Below are positions 43,139 through 50,798 of a DNA stretch of 64,000 nt, piece by piece (position 1 is the first letter of the stretch; the number at the start of each line of letters is the position of its first letter). The notes under the pieces were generated by a model, which had not been told where the DNA came from, ran no database searches, and was given only the letters and a program-made list of their open reading frames with translations. The stretch comes from JAXLQL01 sp046331625 (GTDB taxonomy: Bacteria; Acidobacteriota; Terriglobia; Bryobacterales; Bryobacteraceae), in the NCBI GenBank assembly GCA_046331625.1, contig JAXLQL010000009.1, forward strand, positions 248,001 to 312,000, given 5' to 3'. A program made the translations under genes and the position numbers.

Positions 43139-44935
43139 TCAGTCTTCGCGCCCGAGGAAGAGCTCTCCAATCACCTTGCGGTGATTCTCCATCACGCGCT
43201 GGCGGCGGACCTTCATGGTCGGCGTGAGTTCGCCGTCTTCGATCGAGAAGTCGCGAGGCAGCACGTGATAGCGGCGAATTTGCTCGAACGGCGCGAGCTG
43301 TTTGTTCACCTTCTGCACGATCTTTTTCACCTCGGCCGCGATCTGGGGAGCCTGCGCGAATTCTTCGGCGGACTTGCCCTTGTGCGCATCCATGCCCGGA
43401 AGCGTTTCGGCCACTGCGTGGTTCAGCGTAAACAGCGCGGCCACGTAGGGCTGCTTGTCGCCGAGCAGCAGCACCTGGTTGATGAGCGGCTCCATCTTGA
43501 CCAAGCCTTCCACCATCGCCGGATAAATCTTCTTGCCGTTCGACGATACCAGCACTTCCTTCTTGCGTCCGGTGATGTAGACGTAACCATCGCCATCGAA
43601 CTCGGCGATGTCGCCGGTGTGGAGCCAGCCGTCTTTGAGAATCTTCGCCGTGGCTTCGGGCGATTTGTAATAGCCGAGGAAAGTGGTGGGTCCGCGGAAG
43701 ATCAACTCGCCATCTTCGGCGAGCTTCATCTCGATGCCTGGCAGCGGCTTTCCGATGCTGCCAGACTTCGGCCGCTCGATGGGATTCAGCGCGACGATGC
43801 CACCTTCGGTGAGTCCGTAGCCTTCGTAGATCGGCAACCCGATCGCAGCGTAGAAATCGGCGAGGTCTTTTCCCAGCGGCGCCGCGCCGCTCACTGCCAT
43901 CCGGAGTCTGCCGCCGAGCCGTTCGCGGATCTTGGCGAAGATGATCCGGTCAGCCATGGCGAGCGTCTGCTTCATCCAAGCGGGCACGCCACGGCCCGCC
44001 TGTCTACGGCGGCTGGCGTCTCCGCCCATGCCGAGCGCCATGTAGAACAGCTTCTGCGTGAATCCGCCGCGCTTCTTGATCTCGGTACAGATGCTCGAGT
44101 ACATGCGCTCCCACACGCGAGGCGGCGCCACGAGGAAGGTCGGCTTCACCGACTTCAACTCGTGCGGCAGCCGGTTCAGGCCTTCGGAGAAGTAGACGGG
44201 CATGCCCACCTTGATCGGGACCATCTGCATCGCGATGCGCTGCGTGATGTGGGCCGAGGGGAGAAACGCGATGGAGGAATCGTCGGGACCGAGCGGCGTG
44301 GCTTGCGGCGTCATGTCGGCGTTGGAGACGATCGAGCCGTGGCTCACCAGGCCCATCTTCGGCTCCCCGGTTGCGCCCGACGTGAGATAGAGAATCGCCG
44401 GATCAGTTGCTTTGATTTCGCCCAACAAGCGCGTCACGAGAGCCGGATCTTTCAAGATGGCTTGCCGGCCCAACGCCCGAACGTCGGCGAGCGAACGCGC
44501 GCCATTCTCGCCGCTGAGCAACACCCATTCGGTTTCGAGCGGTGGCTCGGCGTTCGAAAGCAAAGCCGCCAACACCTTGGGATTCTCGACGAAGGTCAAC
44601 CTCGGCGCGAGTGTTCGCAGCGTCTTCACATGCTCGGGTGGCGGATAGCTGGTATAGAGCGCGGCCGAAATTGCACCGCACGCCATCGCGCCCATGTCGG
44701 CGAGGTAGAACTCGAGGCGTGTTTCGGAATCGAGCGCGACCAGGTCGCCTTTCCGCACGCCTATCGCATGCAGTCCGGCGGCGATTTCTTCCACCGCGTG
44801 CTTGTAGTCCAACCAACTGTAGGGCCGCCAACTCCGGTTCTCACCTCTGCCGCCCATGGGCTCGTAGAGAGCGGGCCGATCACCGAAAGCCTTCGCGGCC
44901 TCATCGAGCAGGTGAAACACTGTCCGATCGGCCAT
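43139..44935 (-). CDS. Long-chain fatty acyl-CoA synthetase-like AMP-binding protein
   Basis: 598 aa from ATG 44935 (MADRTVFHLLDEAAKAFGDR); upstream in-frame codons are not protein-like. The P-loop-like motif YLTSGATGEPKMG lies near residue 180, followed by FLPSAHITQRIAMQ, the adenylate motif YEGYGLTEGG, and the C-terminal hinge GWLHTGDIAEFDGDGYVYITGRKKE, all as in FadD15-type synthetases. It activates fatty acids to acyl-CoA at the inner face of the membrane. Followed 22 bp later by the quinoprotein gene; divergent from the IMPase-family gene with 54 bp between starts. Confidence 0.92.
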   Translation of the reverse strand: MADRTVFHLLDEAAKAFGDRPALYEPMGGRGENRSWRPYSWLDYKHAVEEIAAGLHAIGVRKGDLVALDSETRLEFYLADMGAMACGAISAALYTSYPPPEHVKTLRTLAPRLTFVENPKVLAALLSNAEPPLETEWVLLSGENGARSLADVRALGRQAILKDPALVTRLLGEIKATDPAILYLTSGATGEPKMGLVSHGSIVSNADMTPQATPLGPDDSSIAFLPSAHITQRIAMQMVPIKVGMPVYFSEGLNRLPHELKSVKPTFLVAPPRVWERMYSSICTEIKKRGGFTQKLFYMALGMGGDASRRRQAGRGVPAWMKQTLAMADRIIFAKIRERLGGRLRMAVSGAAPLGKDLADFYAAIGLPIYEGYGLTEGGIVALNPIERPKSGSIGKPLPGIEMKLAEDGELIFRGPTTFLGYYKSPEATAKILKDGWLHTGDIAEFDGDGYVYITGRKKEVLVSSNGKKIYPAMVEGLVKMEPLINQVLLLGDKQPYVAALFTLNHAVAETLPGMDAHKGKSAEEFAQAPQIAAEVKKIVQKVNKQLAPFEQIRRYHVLPRDFSIEDGELTPTMKVRRQRVMENHRKVIGELFLGRED

Positions 44936-44998
44936 CCTGATAACGGTACCACGGCGGGAAACCAAGACCGCCGCCGTGACGCCCCTAGAATGAGAACG

Positions 44999-45763
44999 AT
45001 GGCTTGGAACGAAGAGTTGGCGGTGGTGAAGCAGGCGCTCGAGCGAGCGGGCGAGGCTGCGCTCGGATATTGGCGCGACGGTGTGAGCGCCGAGGCCAAG
45101 GCGGATTTGTCGCCAGTCACCGCGGCCGACCGGCACTGCGAGCGGCTGATCGTCCAGGACCTATGCCAGCACTTTCCCGATGACGGGATCCTGGGCGAAG
45201 AAGGGGCCAACAAGGCTTCCGGAAGCGGACGGCGTTGGATCATCGACCCCATCGACGGCACTCGCGATTTTGTGCGGCGGAATCGCCTGTGGTGTCACAT
45301 GACCGCGCTCGAAGAGGGCGGGGAAACGGTGGTTGGCGTGATCCATTTTCCCGCGCTCGGTGAAACATATTGGGCCTCGCGCGGCGGTGGTGCTTTCCGC
45401 AATGGCGAGCGGATTCGCGTATCGAGTGTGACCGAGGTGGGCAAGGCCGTGCTGTGCGTGAACAGTTTCGCCAACATCCATCGTTCGGCTTTCAGCCGCA
45501 ACATCGTCGATTGGATGCGGCATTTCTGGGCCGTGCGGAGCATGGGCGGCGCGCTTGATTCGATGTTCATCGCGGCGGGACACGCCGAAGCGTGGATCGA
45601 ACAGAGCGCGCAGCCGTGGGACTTGGCCGCCACCCAAGTGATCGCCGAAGAAGCGGGAGCCCGGTTCTTCAACTTCGATGGCGGCCGGTCGATTTATGGC
45701 GGCAATTGCGTGTTGTGTGTGCCGGCGCTCGAGACCACCATGCGGCGGTTCGTGGGGTCGTGA
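44999..45763 (+). CDS. Inositol monophosphatase/histidinol-phosphatase family enzyme
   Basis: 254 aa from ATG 44999 (MAWNEELAVV); ATG 44990 adds three residues. Lithium-sensitive phosphatase fold: metal-binding Glu pair GEEG (E67-E68), DPIDGTRDF (D83, D86) and the C-terminal WDLAATQVIAEEAG. The enzyme hydrolyses a phosphate monoester using two or three Mg ions. Close relatives act on inositol phosphate, histidinol phosphate, or 3'-phosphoadenosine 5'-phosphate; the sequence alone does not decide. Divergent promoter shared with the acyl-CoA synthetase gene. Confidence 0.9.
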   Translation: MAWNEELAVVKQALERAGEAALGYWRDGVSAEAKADLSPVTAADRHCERLIVQDLCQHFPDDGILGEEGANKASGSGRRWIIDPIDGTRDFVRRNRLWCHMTALEEGGETVVGVIHFPALGETYWASRGGGAFRNGERIRVSSVTEVGKAVLCVNSFANIHRSAFSRNIVDWMRHFWAVRSMGGALDSMFIAAGHAEAWIEQSAQPWDLAATQVIAEEAGARFFNFDGGRSIYGGNCVLCVPALETTMRRFVGS

Positions 45764-45792
45764 ACGCGGCGGCGGCTTCGAGTGAGTTGCGG

Positions 45793-46473
45793 TTACACCA
45801 TGGAGGCTTGATCGGCGGCGTTGATGTGAGCGCTCTCGGCTCTGCTCGCGGCGCCAAATGTCTCACGCGCGCTTCGCGTCAGGTAGGGCTCGACATTCGC
45901 CAGAGCCCGCTGCATGTACTCCGCCTTCTCCCCGACTGGGGCCACGTACTGCAGTGCCCACTCGGCATCATTCCTGGATGCTGCGCGGAGCAGGACCCAG
46001 GCCGCCAGGTATTGCTGGGCAAGGCAGCCGCCAGCGGTGGCGATGTTTCCATCGGCGTAAAACGGTTGGTCAAGAACACGGACACCGGCCTCGATTACCC
46101 AAGGCTTCGAGGTCACATCGGTGCAGGCCGGACGGTCGCCAAGAAGCCCCAACTTGGCGAGCAACAACGTGCCAGAACACTGCGCTCCGATGAGCTGCCG
46201 GCCTGGGTCCAGTCTGATCCTCGCCAGCAGGTCCCCATCTTTCACCAACTCTCTGGTCTTGCTACCGCTTCCAATGAGGACCGCATCTGCGTGGGCAGCG
46301 AAGGTCAAGTCGCGCTCGGCGTGGATGGTTACGCCATTCATTGAAGTGACCGTTGGAGTGGGAGACGTGATGTAGGCTTTCCACCCCTTGGACTTCATCC
46401 GGTTCAGAATTCCGGCGGAGACGAACGAGTCCAGTTCGTTGAAGGAGTCTAAGGTCAGGATCGCAATCTGCAC
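45793..46473 (-). CDS. DJ-1/PfpI family protein
   Basis: 226 aa from GTG 46473, which has GAAGGG five bases upstream; the frame is open further but not protein-like. Alpha/beta flavodoxin-like fold: VQIAILTLDSFNELDSF at the N-terminus, DAVLIGSGS, and the nucleophile elbow IGAQCSGTLLLAKLGLL containing the reactive Cys. The His often found after this helix (A-T-T-H) is replaced (CTDVTSK). Family roles include protease, glyoxalase/deglycase, isonitrile hydratase and transcription regulator domain; no regulator domain is fused here. Function unassigned. Confidence 0.8.
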   Translation of the reverse strand: MQIAILTLDSFNELDSFVSAGILNRMKSKGWKAYITSPTPTVTSMNGVTIHAERDLTFAAHADAVLIGSGSKTRELVKDGDLLARIRLDPGRQLIGAQCSGTLLLAKLGLLGDRPACTDVTSKPWVIEAGVRVLDQPFYADGNIATAGGCLAQQYLAAWVLLRAASRNDAEWALQYVAPVGEKAEYMQRALANVEPYLTRSARETFGAASRAESAHINAADQASMV

Positions 46474-46630
46474 GGGCCCTTCAAGGCTATCAGGAACACA
46501 AATCGCGATGGGCGAGACTGCGCATCGGGGCACGGTTACTCGGCGGCGCTCTGACGCCAGTTCGCGTTGGCATATGTGACAGGCTGCTGCGTTGGAGGCG
46601 GCGCAAGCAGCCCGCTATACTCGTGAGGTG

Positions 46631-46996
46631 ATGATCCGGATGCTCTTTCCATTGGCGGCCGCCGCGACTCTGCTCTCGGCAGCCGACAACGCCACCGTGA
46701 ACGGGAAGTGGCAATTGCAGGTAAGTGCCGCCGGCCGGGAAAGTTCGCAGGAGTGCAGCTTCACGCAGAAGGACACGAACCTCACGGGCACCTGCAATAC
46801 GCGGCGCGGTACGGTGGAGTTCAACGGGAAGGTGGAAGGCAAGAAGGTCACCTTCACATACAAGACCGATTCCGAGGGCGGCCCGGTGACGGTGGTGTTT
46901 CGGGGCAATCTGGATTCCGCGACGAAGATGAGCGGAAGCGTCACAGCGGTTGAGTATGGTGTGGAAGGCGAGTTCAGCGGGACTCAGTCGAACTGA
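46631..46996 (+). CDS. Small secreted beta-rich protein, function unknown
   Basis: 121 aa from ATG 46631 (MIRMLFPLAAAATLLSAADN, signal peptide). The mature part alternates short strands: NGKWQLQVSAAGRESSQECS, FTQKDTNLTGTCNT, VEFNGKVEGKKVTFTYKT. This repeat pattern of LTGT...GKVEGKKVTF is common in small periplasmic lipocalin-like or DUF-type proteins of Acidobacteriota. One Cys pair could form a disulfide. Convergent with the kinase-TPR gene, whose stop lies 1 bp away. No enzyme motif. Confidence 0.75.
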   Translation: MIRMLFPLAAAATLLSAADNATVNGKWQLQVSAAGRESSQECSFTQKDTNLTGTCNTRRGTVEFNGKVEGKKVTFTYKTDSEGGPVTVVFRGNLDSATKMSGSVTAVEYGVEGEFSGTQSN

Positions 46997-46997
46997 G

Positions 46998-49685
46998 TCA
47001 CGGGCGGCCGAGGTTCCAGAGCCGGAGCAGGTCCTGACGTCCGCCGAACTGCTCGGGTGGATCGAAGCCGAGTTTCCTGGCGAGATCGAGGCTGTGCGCG
47101 GTCCACTTCGCGGATTCAGCGGCGTTGCCGAGTTTGCGCTCGGAGGCTCGCAATACCAACGCGCTTTGCAGGGTGAAGGTCCGCGCTAGGATCTCCTGGC
47201 TCTCTTCGTACACCCGAATCGCGCTGGCCTTGGCGCTACCCCAGTCGCCAGTGGCGAGTTCGAGCGTGGCCACCGCGGCGCCGGTTTGCGCCTTGCCCCA
47301 GTGGTCGCTCGCCGAGGCTTTTGCCCGGCGGGCCCTCAGGTAGGCCAGACTCTCGCGCAGCTTGGCCGCATCGGTTGAGCAGGCGCGAAGAATGTGCCGA
47401 TCGGGCTCGCGGCTCGGTGTCACCTGCGCGGCCTGCCGCGCCAGCGCCTCGGCTTGTTCGCACTGTCCGCGCCGCGACGCGATGAAGGCGCGCCCCAGAA
47501 GGACATGCCCCTCGAAGTTGTCGCGATCGACTCCGGGTGGATAAGATCGCTTCGCTACCTCGCCTTCGGCGATCCACTGTTCGGCCCGATCCAAGTGACC
47601 GAGTCCGGCTCTGGCATGGGCGGCCTGAAAGAGCACTCCCTGCAGGTTCGCCTTGCGGCCCAACACCGCCGCTTGTTCGAAGTATTCCGCCGACTTCACC
47701 AGATCCCGGTCCGCGTTCAGACCGCCCAGCCGCTGCAGGGCCATGGCCTCGTAAAGTCCGTTTCCGGTGCGTTTGGCCCTTTCGAGCGCCTCGCGGAAGA
47801 CGGCCTCGGCATCTTCCACGCGCCTCGTTCCGCTCAAGCATGTACCCCACTTGATCAGCATGAGAGGGAACGTCTCTTGACTGCCGGACTGGCGGAGCCA
47901 AGCCACGGCCGGCTCCATTACCGCCATCGCCTCGTCTGGACGGCGCAGTGTGTACAGCACCTCGCCGAGGCGCATTCTATTCTGCGCGAGAACGCCTGTG
48001 GCTTTGGCACGCTCGGCCAGGTCTACGGCTTCCTGCAGAATCGGTTCCGCCTGTTCGGGCCGCTTGAGGTACACGAAGGCGTAGCCCAGTTCGCCCAGCG
48101 CTTGCGCGGCGACGATCGGCATCCCTTCGCGGCGAGCCTGATCGGCGGCTTCTCGCGCGATGCGAACGGCGCCGTCATAATCCCGCTTCGTTTCAGCCAT
48201 CACCGCGGACCGGAATTTCGCGGTGAGGCTGTGATAGCGATTTCTAGTCTTCTCGCTCAACTCGAGGACGCGCGCGAGATCCCGCTGGTCAGACTCGGGA
48301 TCGCCGAGCCGGGCTCCCGAGCGAGCCAGCAGCAGGTCTGAGAGGCCTTCGAGATTTCCGTTGCTCTGGTACGTTGTTTCAGCAGCCCGGAACTCCGCGA
48401 TGGCTCGGTCATGCTGGCGGATGCGCGTGAGCATGAGCCCGAGGCGAACGTGAGCGGCCGGATTGGCGGGATCGCCGCGCACCGCGGCTTCGAGCGTTCG
48501 CAGGGCTCCGTCGCGATCGCCGCCTTGTTCCATCGAGCGTGCCGAAGCCACTAGCGCGAATGTGCGGCTGGCGCCGGTGGTGACCTGCGACAGTCGCCGA
48601 TATTGCTCCGCGGCCTGCTTGTGATCGCGGATGACGGCTGCCCGTGCCGCACGCAACGCAACGCGCTCGGCGGAGCCGAGGGTCCAACGCTGGTCGGCCG
48701 CGGCTGCAGCCTCGAGCACCACTTCACGCGCGCGCTCGGGCTGGTCGAGGTCCGCGTAGGCGGCGGCCAACAGGGCGCGGGCCGCGATGAACGAAGGATC
48801 GCGCGCCACCGCCTGTTCGAGCAGACGCGCGGCTCGCAGGGGCGCCGCTTCCGCCAAAGCTGCTTGGGCTTGCTCGTGGAGGGCGCGGGCATCGGGTGAG
48901 GGAACATGATCCCGTTGGAGCAATTTCCATCCGAGCAGGCCCGCGACTGCCGCGATCGCAGCCATGGCGGGAATGAACACGCGCCGCTGCGAGAGAACGA
49001 AGCCGGCGCTGGGCCGGCCGCGCTCGAGAGCCTGCTTGACCTGCTGCGCGCTTTGGAACCGGTCTTTTGGATCGGCGCGCAGGCAGCGATCGATCACTTC
49101 GTGCCACACGCGGGGGACGCCCACCGCCGCGAGCTTCGGAGTGCGGTGCGACTCGCGAGCTTTCTGCGCCGCCAGGCGGAACGGCGATCGCGCTCCGTGC
49201 GGCTTCTGGCCGGTGAGCATCTCGTACATCACGACGCCGAGCGCGTAGACGTCGGACGCCGGGCTCGACATGCCTTCTTCGAGTTGTTCGGGCGCCATGT
49301 AGGCCAGCGTGCCGATCACTTCGCCGTCGGCGGTGAGACTGCGGTCATGCGCGAGGCCGGCGGCGAGCCCGAAATCGATGATCACCGCGCGGCCCGCGGC
49401 GAGCAGGATGTTGCCGGGCTTGAGATCGCGATGGATGACGCCGGCGGCGTGCGCGGCAGCGAGCCCGTCGCAGACGGCGGCTACTACCCTCAAGGCTTCT
49501 TCGGCGCTCATTCGCCCACGCTGCTGGAGCCGCTCGGCGAGCGTGTCGCCTTCGAGCATCTCCATCACGCAGAAGCGCTCGCCCTCGTGTTCGGATAGGG
49601 CGAGGACGCGGCACACGTTCGGATGATCGATCTTCTGCGCCATCCGCACCTCGCGGAGGAACCGCTTCGGCCTGACCGGCGTCAT
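46998..49685 (-). CDS. Ser/Thr protein kinase with membrane helix and TPR sensor region (main frame; N-lobe displaced into another frame)
   Basis: 895 codons from ATG 49685. The frame opens inside the kinase N-lobe (KRFLREVRMAQKIDHPNVCR) and then has catalytic loop HRDLKPGN (85-92), DFG (104-106), APE (MAPEQLEEG), one membrane helix (about 235-257) and a long C-terminal region of roughly twelve TPR-like units. The glycine loop and catalytic Lys are not in this frame: they lie just upstream in a frame that ends with TGA overlapping this ATG as ATGA. As written, the protein lacks ATP-binding residues unless ribosomes shift or the sequence holds an error. Kinase-TM-TPR proteins next to ECF sigma genes are typical of Solibacter-like genomes. 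Confidence 0.85.
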   Translation of the reverse strand: MTPVRPKRFLREVRMAQKIDHPNVCRVLALSEHEGERFCVMEMLEGDTLAERLQQRGRMSAEEALRVVAAVCDGLAAAHAAGVIHRDLKPGNILLAAGRAVIIDFGLAAGLAHDRSLTADGEVIGTLAYMAPEQLEEGMSSPASDVYALGVVMYEMLTGQKPHGARSPFRLAAQKARESHRTPKLAAVGVPRVWHEVIDRCLRADPKDRFQSAQQVKQALERGRPSAGFVLSQRRVFIPAMAAIAAVAGLLGWKLLQRDHVPSPDARALHEQAQAALAEAAPLRAARLLEQAVARDPSFIAARALLAAAYADLDQPERAREVVLEAAAAADQRWTLGSAERVALRAARAAVIRDHKQAAEQYRRLSQVTTGASRTFALVASARSMEQGGDRDGALRTLEAAVRGDPANPAAHVRLGLMLTRIRQHDRAIAEFRAAETTYQSNGNLEGLSDLLLARSGARLGDPESDQRDLARVLELSEKTRNRYHSLTAKFRSAVMAETKRDYDGAVRIAREAADQARREGMPIVAAQALGELGYAFVYLKRPEQAEPILQEAVDLAERAKATGVLAQNRMRLGEVLYTLRRPDEAMAVMEPAVAWLRQSGSQETFPLMLIKWGTCLSGTRRVEDAEAVFREALERAKRTGNGLYEAMALQRLGGLNADRDLVKSAEYFEQAAVLGRKANLQGVLFQAAHARAGLGHLDRAEQWIAEGEVAKRSYPPGVDRDNFEGHVLLGRAFIASRRGQCEQAEALARQAAQVTPSREPDRHILRACSTDAAKLRESLAYLRARRAKASASDHWGKAQTGAAVATLELATGDWGSAKASAIRVYEESQEILARTFTLQSALVLRASERKLGNAAESAKWTAHSLDLARKLGFDPPEQFGGRQDLLRLWNLGRP

Positions 49686-50064
49686 GAAGGGCGAATTGTT
49701 TTAATCGCGACTGGCTGATTGTGTTCGAGATCGGTGGCGCGGTAGACCTCGCCCATGCCGCCTCCGCCGATCCGTTTGCCGATCCGGTAACGGCTCGCGA
49801 GGATTTCGCCTTCGCGGTGGCGTTCGAATCGAGGGCGGTGACGGAGAGCCCGGTCGAGGAACTTCGGCCTGCGGCGACGGGCGGCTTTTCGTCGACGCAG
49901 GCCGTCTTCGGAGTGGAGCGCGAGCAGATCTTCTACCTGGCGTGACCAACTCCGCGTCACCGTTGCAGCGCTCGCGCACGAGGCCGGCGCGGGCAGGCGG
50001 AAGCGCGTCGAGCGCGTCGGAGAAGATCTCCTTGGCGGCGCCAGCAGGCGGGGTCTTGCACCAT
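49682..50064 (-). pseudogene. N-terminal part of the same kinase, spread over several frames
   Basis: From ATG 50064 (MVQDPACWR) the homology continues after a frame change as AKEIFSDALDALPPARAGLV and RERCNGDAELV, changes frame again to RQVEDLLALHSED, and ends in the intact glycine loop region GEILASRYRIGKRIGGGGMG, EVYRATD and VAIKTIRPS (the catalytic Lys) before TGA. Family kinases read continuously through all of these blocks. At least two frame changes precede the glycine loop, and one follows it at 49.68 kb. Together with 46998-49685 this makes one original gene of about 3.07 kb. Confidence 0.65.
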
Positions 50065-50615
50065 CACGCCCTCGCCCGCAACTGCCATTCGAAACCAGAC
50101 GCGCGCGAATTCCCAGTCGCGCTTCACGGTCTTGGCGGAAACCGACAGCGTGTTCGCGGCCTCTTCGATGCTGAGTCCCGCGAAGAAACGCGGCTTCGAC
50201 TTCACCTGAACGCCCGCTCGTCGATTCCGGCCAAGCAGTCAAGGGCTTCATCAATCTCGATCATCCGCGCCGGATCCCGTTGGGCGACAACCAGCAGGTC
50301 ATCCGGGTGAGCTGCACGGTATCCCCGCGTTTGGCAGCGTTGCGAGCGCGGGCGTGTTCGGCGAGGATCTGCCGCATCGCGCCCAGCGGAACTGAAGAAG
50401 TGGGCTTTGCTCTGCCAACTGACGGGGCGGCCGCCGGTGAGGCGGAGGGTAAGCTTCGGCGACGAGGGCGGTGGGTTGGAGCGTGTGATGCGCCACGTTC
50501 GCCATGCACGCGCCCGCGATCTGCTGGCGCAACTCAGGTGAAATTCAGGCGGGCAGCGAACGGACCGGCCATCCCCGGCTCCGGCATTTTCCAACAGTTG
50601 TGTGATATCGCTCAC
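50065..50615 (-). pseudogene. ECF sigma-70 factor gene, homology broken across all three frames
   Basis: Ordered blocks of one ECF sigma factor appear on the minus strand in alternating frames: GTG 50615 start SDITQLLENAGAGDG; then ELRQQIAGACMA and HHTLQPTALVAEAY (region 2); then LRLTGGRPVSWQSKAHFFSS; then MRQILAEHARARNAAKRGD; then ARMIEIDEALDCLAGIDERA; then FFAGLSIEEAANTLSVSAKT with VKRDWEFARVW (region 4). At least five frame changes are needed. One is explained by a single extra C in a CCC run near 50.45 kb. The order and spacing match an Acidobacteria-type sigma factor that normally precedes a kinase gene. Not translatable as written. Confidence 0.7.
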
Positions 50616-50798
50616 AGCGCCCGTATGGTACTGGCTACGAGTGTAACCCAGTACTGTCGCCGTGGCTGGGCCGAGCGAGTGACGTTAACAAATCTTAATG
50701 TCCCCGCGCAGGCGTTGGGCTCGCACGAAGGGCGTGAGGAGATTTCGGACTCTTACTGTTCTCATGCGCTGCGTTCCCGAGCAGCTTCAGTACGCCAG

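Noticed and set aside
43181..44989. Long plus-strand frame extending the IMPase-family gene by 600 codons upstream
   Set aside because: It lies antisense to the acyl-CoA synthetase gene and has no protein-like pattern; the phosphatase fold begins only at about 44999.
50280..50798. In-frame upstream extension of the giant secreted protein
   Set aside because: It runs antisense through the ECF sigma remnants and reads as basic, compositionally odd sequence; a signal peptide is visible only in other frames at 50.70-50.80 kb.
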